Shown here piece by piece: positions 34,334 to 41,319 of a stretch of DNA of 64,000 bases (the first letter of the stretch is position 1; each line of letters begins with the position of its first letter). Below the pieces are notes generated by a model. That model ran no database searches. It was not told where the DNA came from and saw only the letters and a list, made by a program, of their open reading frames with translations. Made by a program: the position numbers and the translations under genes. This DNA comes from Akkermansia muciniphila (GTDB lineage: Bacteria > Verrucomicrobiota > Verrucomicrobiia > Opitutales > Opitutaceae): the NCBI GenBank assembly GCA_945888375.1, contig CAMCZZ010000010.1, positions 45,734-109,733 of the forward strand. The letters run 5' to 3'.

Positions 34334-34435
34334 ATGGGCAACCTCAAAAAGAAACGTCGTCTGCAGATGAATAAGCACAAGCGCAAGAAGCGCTTGAAGG
34401 CGAATCGCCACAAGAAGCGCACTTGGCAGAAGTGA
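34334..34435 (+). CDS. AURKAIP1/COX24-domain mini-protein (mS38-like, 33 residues)
   Basis: 33-residue, extremely basic protein: [20 protein letters not shown] followed by [13 protein letters not shown]. This is the short bacterial form of the AURKAIP1/COX24 domain, homologous to the C-terminus of mitochondrial ribosomal protein mS38, and is expected to bind the small subunit rRNA. It has its own candidate promoter and a strong terminator, so it is a monocistronic gene. Too short for most gene finders; supported by motif, composition, promoter and terminator. Confidence 0.88.
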   Translation: MGNLKKKRRLQMNKHKRKKRLKANRHKKRTWQK

Positions 34436-34486
34436 GCTTGCCCCGACCCGGGCCAGCTTGGCCCGAGTTATTCAGGTCTCTTTTTT

Positions 34487-34514
34487 AACCGCCGTTTATT
34501 CGGCGGTTTTTTTG
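34487..34514 (+). terminator. Intrinsic terminator of the mS38-like gene
   Basis: AACCGCCG, loop TTTATT, CGGCGGTT, then a T-run to 34514. Confidence 0.92.
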
Positions 34515-34634
34515 TTACCGTTTGGCGCGGAGCTTAAAATGGTCTTGTCAGAGCCTTGCGCCGGGTAATCGTCGCGACGCCTTATGACGATTCGTAAAAC
34601 CCATGGTAAAAAAAGTCGGCGGAGTTCCTGAACC

Positions 34635-35678
34635 ATGCTTTTTAAGTCAAAGGTAAAAGGTTACTTGTTGGATCAGGGAGAGCACGTCAGCCACCTTGCT
34701 CGCATATCTAGTTTCGAAGCCCCGATTGTTTTGGAGGCTTTGGTGGAATTTACCTCCACAAATCCGGATGAGAGCAAAATTGCCTTGGACAAGGTGGCCG
34801 CAGGCAAACGCGCTCCATTCCTTCATGCCAACTGTGGTATCGCGCCGGAGTCGCGTTTTCTGCGCCGGGCCTCGCTGGATTTAAAGAAAATCAAGGATCC
34901 CGGTTATTTTTCTGAATTAGTCTCCAGCCAGTTTCGCATTGACCCGGAACAGCACGCCATCGCCACGCTGAATGCATTCAGTGGAACAGAATTTGATCCA
35001 GCCAAAGCCAATCCGGAAAAAGAAATCATCTTTTGCGGCTTATCCAATGAAGCGGCTGCTTCCGCCCAGCAGGGCTTGTTAAAGTCGGGCGTCTTTCCCG
35101 AGTCTTTGGAGCTTTCTTCGGTCGCCGCCGTGGCGGCCGTGATCGATTATTTGCGCTTCAGTGATTCCGCCAAGCCGACGCTGATTTTGGAGTTGGGAAA
35201 TGAAAGCACCCAATCTTACATAGTCAGCCCACGCGGTCTCGAGGCCTCCCGCCCCATCGCGGTCGGACTTGAGGCCATGGTGCCAGTGGTGCAAAAAGAA
35301 CTCGGCCTAAAAGATGAAGATTCTGCCAGGAAATTATTCTTCTCCAACACCTTTGATTTCACCGGCATGGGGGCTTCGCTTTGTAAGCGCTTACTCAAGG
35401 AACTGCATTCTTCGATGGGCTTTTACGAAGTGCAGACCGGCCAATCTATCGGCCAACTGATTTGCGTCGTCCTGCCGGTTAAACTCGCCTGGTTGGAGCA
35501 GGTAATCGCCAGTCAACTTGGTGTGCAAGTGCTTGAGCCTAAGATTATTGAGTGGTTAAATGCACGGCAGATAACCCTTGGCCGGGATATTCCCCTTTCC
35601 CAACTCGATGCCCGCAAGCTGGCATTGTTTGGTTTGATAATGAAGTTCCCAGGGCATAACGATGACACCGCAGCTTAA
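34635..35678 (+). CDS. PilM-like cytoplasmic pilus/secretion assembly protein
   Basis: 347 residues, no membrane segment. First gene of a five-gene overlapping operon with the order of pilMNOPQ. The actin-like fold is suggested by a phosphate-2-like motif (LILELGNESTQSYIVS) and RPIAVGLEAM. The usual PilM N-terminal phosphate-1 loop (GIDIGSSSIK) is not present, so nucleotide binding is doubtful. By position it corresponds to the Amuc_1101-type PilM-like protein of the Akkermansia pilus cluster; direct similarity to it could not be tested. It ends 17 bp inside the next gene. Base composition is clearly more AT-rich than the flanking purM region. A GspL-like role in type II secretion is the alternative. 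Confidence 0.7.
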   Translation: MLFKSKVKGYLLDQGEHVSHLARISSFEAPIVLEALVEFTSTNPDESKIALDKVAAGKRAPFLHANCGIAPESRFLRRASLDLKKIKDPGYFSELVSSQFRIDPEQHAIATLNAFSGTEFDPAKANPEKEIIFCGLSNEAAASAQQGLLKSGVFPESLELSSVAAVAAVIDYLRFSDSAKPTLILELGNESTQSYIVSPRGLEASRPIAVGLEAMVPVVQKELGLKDEDSARKLFFSNTFDFTGMGASLCKRLLKELHSSMGFYEVQTGQSIGQLICVVLPVKLAWLEQVIASQLGVQVLEPKIIEWLNARQITLGRDIPLSQLDARKLALFGLIMKFPGHNDDTAA

Positions 35679-36306
35679 AGGTAAGGAGGCCAAGACGTCA
35701 GCCGCCAGCCGCGGCACTGCCTGGCATCCGGATTTTCGCGATAAGGCTATGCTACCGGATACCAAAACGGTAAGAACAAACTTTTTCGTTCACATCCTAG
35801 CCATCGCCGCCACCGCAGCCCTTTTTATCTTTGTGGGCTTACGCGAGTATAATTTGTCTTCCGCCAACGCGGAACTCGCAGGGATCGAGGAGCAGATTGT
35901 CTCCAATACAAAAATAAATGATTTGGCGGTAGTCCTCTTTAAAAAATATCAAGCCGAGGAAAATCGATATAATGAATCCTACGCGCTCGTAAAGGACCCT
36001 TTTGTTTTCACTGATTTCATCATTACGCTTGGCGAATTAATGCCGTCAGACGCTTGTGTTAAAAGTTTGGATTACAAAGGTGTCGGCAAAACAATTTCAC
36101 TTACCGGGACCGTGCGCGGTCTTGATTCCTCGGCCGGTGACAGGGCGGCGGAATTTTTGGGTAAATTGCTAAGTGATGATCGGTTAAAACCCTTTTTCAC
36201 CAGTATCGTGCTCTCCAGTCTCACCCGTGACATTGCTGCGGGGCATTTGGTTATGGAGATCACTTTTACCTTCAAGACGACTGGCAAGGAGCCTGTAAAA
36301 AAATGA
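35662..36306 (+). CDS. PilN-like inner-membrane assembly protein
   Basis: 214 residues: a basic cytoplasmic N-terminus of about 38, one membrane segment (about 40-58, FFVHILAIAATAALFIFVGL), a coiled coil (about 62-105) and a periplasmic alpha/beta domain containing LGELMPSDACVKSLDYKG, typical of PilN. It should dimerise with the PilO-like partner and bind the PilM-like protein through its N-terminus; the N-terminal NPF/INLLP box of PilN is not recognisable. Overlaps both neighbours (17 bp upstream, 4 bp downstream), so translation is coupled. Confidence 0.68.
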   Translation: MTPQLKGKEAKTSAASRGTAWHPDFRDKAMLPDTKTVRTNFFVHILAIAATAALFIFVGLREYNLSSANAELAGIEEQIVSNTKINDLAVVLFKKYQAEENRYNESYALVKDPFVFTDFIITLGELMPSDACVKSLDYKGVGKTISLTGTVRGLDSSAGDRAAEFLGKLLSDDRLKPFFTSIVLSSLTRDIAAGHLVMEITFTFKTTGKEPVKK

Positions 36307-36863
36307 GCTTGGATCTCAATTCGCTGGTAAAGTATTTTAAGCGTAACCTCACGATTGTCGGGTGTGGCGCCTTGATGGTAGGGCTGCTTGTGGTCTTGTA
36401 TTTCCGCGCTGATCAGCCCGCGAAGCTTAGCGCAACCTTGGAGGAACGCTCTGCCCTCCTGCGCAAGTTAAAAGCTAATGTGGTGAATTCCGCTCATCTG
36501 GATTCCCAGGTGCGTGTTTTATCCGGTCTGAATCAAAGTATCGCTGCCAACGCACTGCGCGTAGGAGATTTAGCCCAAAATCTTAAGTTATTTTATGATC
36601 TGGAGAGCCACACCGGTGTCCGCTTGACGGACGTGCGCCCCTTGAATCTTGCGGCCGCTCCCAAAACGGCTCCCTCCACTTTCTATGTCGCTATTCCCTT
36701 CGCAATTACAGTGGACGGTGATTACCGACAGTTGATAGCATTTCTGAAAGGTTTGGAGACTGGTCATGCCTTCTGTCGTATTCTTTCTGCGTCGATTCCC
36801 GCCAGCGTTGAAGATAAACAACGGGTTACTCTTAACATTGAGGTTCTGGGGGTGCGCTCATGA
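36303..36863 (+). CDS. PilO-like inner-membrane assembly protein
   Basis: 186 residues: a short cytoplasmic N-terminus (LNSLVKYFKRN), one membrane segment (about 16-36, TIVGCGALMVGLLVVLYFRA), a coiled coil (about 40-90), and a C-terminal ferredoxin-like domain (FYVAIPFAITVDGDYRQLIA then FLKGLE), which is the PilO/GspM pattern. It overlaps the PilN-like and PilP-like genes by 4 bp each (ATGA). Predicted partner of PilN in the periplasmic ring that connects to the secretin. The Akkermansia protein Amuc_1100 occupies a comparable place in its cluster; relatedness is not established here. Confidence 0.65.
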   Translation: MSLDLNSLVKYFKRNLTIVGCGALMVGLLVVLYFRADQPAKLSATLEERSALLRKLKANVVNSAHLDSQVRVLSGLNQSIAANALRVGDLAQNLKLFYDLESHTGVRLTDVRPLNLAAAPKTAPSTFYVAIPFAITVDGDYRQLIAFLKGLETGHAFCRILSASIPASVEDKQRVTLNIEVLGVRS

Positions 36864-37381
36864 AATACTTAATATGTTTTCTGTTCGCCCTCGGCCAGTT
36901 TACCGCTATCGGATTGGCCGAAGACGTCGATATTACGCCCTTAAAGTTACGTGAAAAGCTGCTCGCGGACGCACAGCAACTGCTCGATAAAAGGGGTAAG
37001 GAGTTTACGCTTTCCGCAAACTTGTCCAATCCATTTGCCGACAAAGCAGGTATGCAAACAGCTGATGAACCGAGTTCCCCTGTTCGGGGAGAGCACGCAT
37101 TGAGCGTTTCGCAACAAAAGCCCTTAGATCTATTAATTAAAGCAGCAAACAAAATACCCGCCACCGGCACGGTCAATTTTGCGGGACAATTTTTTCTGCT
37201 CGCAGGACAAAAAAAATATAAATCTGGCGATAGACTCGTTTTGGATATGGACGGTGAAGCCTATGAACTTGTGATATCAGGCATTAACGCCACCAGCTTT
37301 ACTCTCCAAAAAGGGGAATATACCCACACCCGGGCGGTTCGTTTGCCCAAAAATCTTTCATCATCCTCCACTCGCCCATGA
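36860..37381 (+). CDS. PilP-like periplasmic protein
   Basis: 173 residues with a signal peptide (MKYLICFLFALGQFTAIGLA, cleavage near A20). It begins with a helical part, then LSNPFADKAG, reminiscent of the RNPF box of GspC/PilP proteins. A C-terminal beta domain (FAGQFFLLAGQKKYKSGDRL, YELVISGINATSFTLQKGEY) resembles the homology region that binds the secretin N0 domain. Its place between the PilO-like gene and the secretin agrees. There is no lipobox, unlike classical PilP. Sequence-level recognition is weak, and position carries much of the call. Confidence 0.55.
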   Translation: MKYLICFLFALGQFTAIGLAEDVDITPLKLREKLLADAQQLLDKRGKEFTLSANLSNPFADKAGMQTADEPSSPVRGEHALSVSQQKPLDLLIKAANKIPATGTVNFAGQFFLLAGQKKYKSGDRLVLDMDGEAYELVISGINATSFTLQKGEYTHTRAVRLPKNLSSSSTRP

Positions 37382-39114
37382 AATCCTCAGCTTCTTCAAT
37401 TCTCACACTGGCAGGAATACTAGTATTGCCCCCATTGTCTTCCGCGCAGGATTCGGTAACCTCTACCGAGCAGCCGACAACCGACGTTTCCGTTCCCGCG
37501 GTAGCTTTAGTTTCTTCCGAAAGCGCGGGTCTGACTCCGTTGGCGACAACGCCTGCAGCGGTTACCTCAGCGGAAGAAATTAAACCCAAGGACACCCTGT
37601 CTGTAGATTTCCCCGATGAGGATATTCGGAATATTTTACGAAACGTTGCGGATTTATTCGAGTTAAATATTGTAGTGCCCGATACGCTGCAAGGTCGCAC
37701 CTCTCTTAAGCTTCGGGATGTTTCCTGGCGACAGATTTTCAAAGTGGTGCTCAGCCCGGTGGGATATACTTTTCTGGAAGAAGCTAATATTATCAAAGTA
37801 GTGACTGTTGAAAGTCTTGCGCAAGAGCCCTTAAGCACCGATGTCTTTGTTCTCAATTACGCTCGGGCAGAGGAGATTGAGAAATCCATTACCCCGTTGG
37901 TCGATACCGCCGGCGGTGGTCGCATTTTAGTAGATAAACGCATCAACGCCCTCATCATTTCCGAGCGTCCATCCAAATTGGCGCGTATTATGCCCGTATT
38001 GGCCAGCTTGGATAAACCCACGGACCAAGTGATGATTGAATCCAAGTTTGTCGAGGTAACCAACCGGGATATCAAGAATATCGGCGTAAATTGGTCTTCG
38101 TTGAACAATTACCAAGTGGGCGCCGGGCAACTAAGTCGCGAGCGAACCTACACCGAAGATAAAATTACTAACAATGCCAACTCCGATACACTTAGCAAAG
38201 AACTGAAAGATTCTTTTAAGTCAAATACTGATCTGCAGAGCAGCGTTACCAGTGGCAGTCAAGACGTTGAAGGCATCGATTCCTCGATTGCCGAGAAGGT
38301 GGGTGAACTGACTAATACCGCCGGATTAAATACAATTTCTACCGCGGTATTTTCTGCATCCGACTTCAAGGTTATCTTGAGCGCCTTAAAGACGAACAAT
38401 GAAACTAAGTTGGTTTCAAATCCAACCGTTGTGACGCTTAATAATACGGAGGCAACGATTAGTATTGGTGAAGAGTTTCCGATACCATCCTATACCTACA
38501 ACGCCGAGCGTGGGGCCTTCGAAGTGAGCGGGTTTGAATATAAAAATATTGGCATCCTCTTAAAGGTTACGCCTCAGATCAATTCGCAGGGCTTTATCCG
38601 CCTCCATTTACAACCCGAGGTATCAAGTCGCACTGGCAAGACCTCATTTGGTGGGGCTAGTGGTGCTGAAATTCCGATTGTCGGGACTCGCAAAGCCAAT
38701 ACTCAGGTCACATTGAAGGATGGTTTCACGATGGGCATTGGCGGCCTCGTGGAGCAAACCAAGATAAAGGCCGAGACGAAGGTGCCTTTCCTTGGATCTA
38801 TACCAGGAATTGGCGCCCTTTTTCGCTCGAAAGAGAACAACGACACGGCTCGTAACCTTTTGATTTTCATCACGGCTAAGACCGTTAGTCCAGACGGTGC
38901 GCCTATTGGGGAGGTTTTTGATCCCCGGGTTGTCCGCGCTTCCGGTATTAAGGTAGATCAGCTACCTGGATACCGCGACGGTTCTGATCCCTTTGGCCCA
39001 ACGGAAGAAGAAATTGCCGCTAAAGCCAAGGAGGATGCCAAAAACAAGGAATCGACAAAGGCTAACGTCAAAACTAGAACCAGCGTTGAGGCGAAGGTTT
39101 CCAAAAAACGCTAA
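37378..39114 (+). CDS. Secretin (PilQ/GspD family outer-membrane channel)
   Basis: 578 residues with signal peptide (ends near SSAQD). The N0/STN-like domain (about 80-150, LSVDFPDEDIRNILRNVADL), an N1-type domain (about 158-225, VFVLNYARAEEIEKSITPL) and the secretin pore follow: LVSNPTVVTLNNTEATISIG, LKVTPQIN, and the signature VPFLGSIPGIGALFRSKEN. It forms the multimeric outer-membrane channel through which a pilus or pseudopilus-driven substrate leaves. The tail after the pore is Lys-rich and disordered. AMIN domains of classical PilQ are absent. Last gene of the operon; no pilotin seen. It could serve type IV pili or type II secretion. Confidence 0.9.
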   Translation: MKSSASSILTLAGILVLPPLSSAQDSVTSTEQPTTDVSVPAVALVSSESAGLTPLATTPAAVTSAEEIKPKDTLSVDFPDEDIRNILRNVADLFELNIVVPDTLQGRTSLKLRDVSWRQIFKVVLSPVGYTFLEEANIIKVVTVESLAQEPLSTDVFVLNYARAEEIEKSITPLVDTAGGGRILVDKRINALIISERPSKLARIMPVLASLDKPTDQVMIESKFVEVTNRDIKNIGVNWSSLNNYQVGAGQLSRERTYTEDKITNNANSDTLSKELKDSFKSNTDLQSSVTSGSQDVEGIDSSIAEKVGELTNTAGLNTISTAVFSASDFKVILSALKTNNETKLVSNPTVVTLNNTEATISIGEEFPIPSYTYNAERGAFEVSGFEYKNIGILLKVTPQINSQGFIRLHLQPEVSSRTGKTSFGGASGAEIPIVGTRKANTQVTLKDGFTMGIGGLVEQTKIKAETKVPFLGSIPGIGALFRSKENNDTARNLLIFITAKTVSPDGAPIGEVFDPRVVRASGIKVDQLPGYRDGSDPFGPTEEEIAAKAKEDAKNKESTKANVKTRTSVEAKVSKKR

Positions 39115-39477
39115 TTCTCGCCTTACCGCATTTCCGGAACACAAAATCTGGTTGCGTATTTATGTTATGTTAAGGTCTATATAGCATCGCATGCATTTTT
39201 TCTGCCGACCATTGACCTGTCTTTACTGCTATTTTTAGGTTTTGACCCAAACTCATACCAACCGCTCATAACCTGAAGACAATCAGCACCCGATATCTTT
39301 GACCACGTATCGCAAGATTTCTCGGTTTTGCTAGGCCTCAACCTATCTTAACCGGGAAATCCCTTGCTTGTGGTTTCGGAGTTTTCAGGGTTTCGTATTA
39401 TTCTTTTAAAATTAATAAAAGAAAAACCCGAAATTTCGTTTCGTAAATTTACCAAAAGTCTGCACTTTTCTGATCTT
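39115..39477. other. AT-rich convergent intergenic region
   Basis: 363 bp between the secretin stop and the metF stop. Apart from the hairpin at 39388-39429 I see no gene, tRNA or recognisable repeat. The low GC of the secretin operon continues to the metF stop. Confidence 0.5.
39388..39429. terminator. Hairpin, candidate bidirectional terminator between secretin and metF
   Basis: TTCTTTTA (39401-39408) pairs with TAAAAGAA (39416-39423), enclosed by GGGTTT and AACCC. It is AT-rich without a long T-tract outside the stem, so termination activity is uncertain, but the position between convergent genes fits. Confidence 0.45.
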
Positions 39478-40365
39478 TTAAGCCGCCAATCCGGCGGCGA
39501 GGGTAAGGGCGCTTCGCGCTCGGTTCAGAATATAGAGATGGTAGCCGGGCGCGCCGTTCGCGATGAGGTCGCGAACTTGATCCAGTGCCCAATCTACCCC
39601 GATGAACTCTACTACAAGATCATCTTCGCTGGCTACTTCCAGTCGGCGCAAGAGCGCGGGCGGCAATACCGAACCCGAGAGAGTGGCGATACGCTGAATT
39701 TGTTTGAGTGACAAGACCGGCATAATGCCGGGCACGATAGGCACGGTGATGGCATGTTTGCGGCATTTATCTACAAAGCGGTGGTAAATACTATTGTCGA
39801 AAAACAACTGCGTGGTGATGAAGCTGGCACCGCTTTCTATCTTTTGTTTTAGGGCATCTAAATCGGCCTCAAATGAGACGGCTTCCGGGTGTTTTTCCGG
39901 ATATCCGCCTACCCCTAGGCAAAAGTCTGGGTGGCGGGCCTTTAAAAGGGCCACCAGTTCACTCGCGTAGCGCAGGCCACCGGTGGTAGGAGTAAAGGTA
40001 GTGGCGCCTTTGGGGGCGTCTCCCCGCAGGGCCATGATATTGCGAAAACCTGAGGTATAAAGCTGGTCGGCGATGGTTTCCAGTTCGGTGCGACTATGTC
40101 CTACACAGGTGAGGTGGGGCATCACCGTAAACCCAAGTTCGTCTTTCAGCAGGCCACTGACTTGAGCGGTGCGATCGCGTGTGGTGCCGCCGGCCCCGTA
40201 AGTCACTGAAACGAAATCCCACGGAATTCGTTGCAGGGCGGTGGCGGTCTCCCTTAGTGCATTGACTCCGGTGTCATCTCTCGGCGGGAAAAATTCCAGT
40301 GAACGCAGTGGGCGACCAGCGGCAAAGAGGTCGGAGATGGGGCGGTCGGCGCGGGGGGCGTTCAT
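39478..40365 (-). CDS. metF: Methylenetetrahydrofolate reductase
   Basis: Flavoprotein reducing 5,10-methylene-THF to 5-methyl-THF for methionine synthesis. It has 295 residues, the bacterial MetF length. Family blocks: LEFFPPRDDTG (catalytic Glu region), DFVSVTYGAGGTTRDRT, MPHLTCVG, IMALRGD, GGYPEKHPEA, FITTQLFFDN and VPIVPGIMP. GC is somewhat below its right-hand neighbours. An inverted repeat at 40426-40463 lies about 60 bp upstream of the start; no SAM or SAH riboswitch could be recognised there. Confidence 0.96.
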   Translation of the reverse strand: MNAPRADRPISDLFAAGRPLRSLEFFPPRDDTGVNALRETATALQRIPWDFVSVTYGAGGTTRDRTAQVSGLLKDELGFTVMPHLTCVGHSRTELETIADQLYTSGFRNIMALRGDAPKGATTFTPTTGGLRYASELVALLKARHPDFCLGVGGYPEKHPEAVSFEADLDALKQKIESGASFITTQLFFDNSIYHRFVDKCRKHAITVPIVPGIMPVLSLKQIQRIATLSGSVLPPALLRRLEVASEDDLVVEFIGVDWALDQVRDLIANGAPGYHLYILNRARSALTLAAGLAA

Positions 40366-40425
40366 GCGGTGAAGATGGACAGGCGGGCTTGGTCAAATAG
40401 GAACTAGGTCTCAAACAGGTTAATC

Positions 40426-40463
40426 ATAACGAATCAACGTATTTGAATCTATTGATTTGTTAT
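40426..40463. repeat. 12-bp inverted repeat between rph and metF
   Basis: ATAACGAATCAA (40426-40437) against TTGATTTGTTAT (40452-40463), one mismatch, 14-nt spacer, AT-rich. It lies downstream of the rph stop and upstream of the metF start. It could be a transcription-factor operator for metF or a weak terminator for rph. Confidence 0.6.
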
Positions 40464-40506
40464 TTGATCGGATAGGGCATCTGGGTTAAGATTGTTCTTC
40501 GTGGTA

Positions 40507-41259
40507 TCAGTTGAATTTAAGCAATTCTTGACTGAGGAAGGCGGTTTGGGCGGCGGAGAGTTCGCGGATCCCTTTTTGCGCAAGGGTGAGGAGGGTTTGG
40601 AACTCATCGCCGGAGAAGGTGGATTCTTCGCCGGCGCCTTGGATCTCTACGAAGCGCCCTCGGCCGGTCATGACGATATTGCAGTCTACTTCGGCATCCT
40701 TGTCCTCTGAGTAAGGTAGATCTAGAAGCGGCCGTCCCTGAAGCAGGCCGACGCTGATGGCGGCGACGGAGTCAACGAGGGGGTTTTCCTTGAGGCGACC
40801 GGCATCGAGCAGGGACTGCACGGCGAGTCGGGCGGCGAGGTAGGCGCCGGTCACGGAAGCGGTCCGCGTGCCGCCGTCGGCCTGAAGGACGTCGCAATCG
40901 ATCCAGAGGGTATTTTGGCCAAGTTTATCGAGATCGATGACGGCGCGGATGGAGCGGCCGATTAGGCGTTGGATCTCGACGGTGCGGCCGTCGAGTTTGC
41001 CCCGAGAGATATCCCGGGGTTTGCGTTCATGGGTGCTGTAAGGAAGAAGCGAATACTCGGCGGTCAGCCAGCCGCCGGGGATCTTCTGTTGCTTCATCCA
41101 ACTCGGCACGCCGGGTTCGATGGTGGCGGCGCAAATCACGCGAGTTTGGCCAAAGGAGACCAGCACCGAGCCGGTGGCGTGGGGGGCTATACCGGCCTCG
41201 AAGTTCACGGGGCGCAATTGGTCGGGCAGGCGGCCATCGGGCCGTGGGGAGGTGGACAT
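40507..41259 (-). CDS. rph: Ribonuclease PH
   Basis: Phosphorolytic 3'-5' exoribonuclease for tRNA 3' trimming. It has 250 residues, the full family length, so it is not truncated like E. coli K-12 rph. Motifs: GSVLVSFGQTRVICAATIE, WLTAEYSLLPYSTHERKPRD, LIGRSIRAVIDL, LWIDCDVLQADGGTRTASVT and GAGEESTFSGDEF. ATG at 41259 with a TTTTTACCC leader, no Shine-Dalgarno. It lies between the GspE-like gene and metF on the same strand. Confidence 0.97.
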   Translation of the reverse strand: MSTSPRPDGRLPDQLRPVNFEAGIAPHATGSVLVSFGQTRVICAATIEPGVPSWMKQQKIPGGWLTAEYSLLPYSTHERKPRDISRGKLDGRTVEIQRLIGRSIRAVIDLDKLGQNTLWIDCDVLQADGGTRTASVTGAYLAARLAVQSLLDAGRLKENPLVDSVAAISVGLLQGRPLLDLPYSEDKDAEVDCNIVMTGRGRFVEIQGAGEESTFSGDEFQTLLTLAQKGIRELSAAQTAFLSQELLKFN

Positions 41260-41319
41260 GGGTAAAAACGGTGGGTTAAAACGATAAAGCGGAAACCGGA
41301 AACTGCAGCACGGCGCGGC

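Noticed and set aside
40366..40506. SAM or SAH riboswitch upstream of metF
   Set aside because: Only a single AT-rich inverted repeat is present; no conserved riboswitch core or multi-helix arrangement found.
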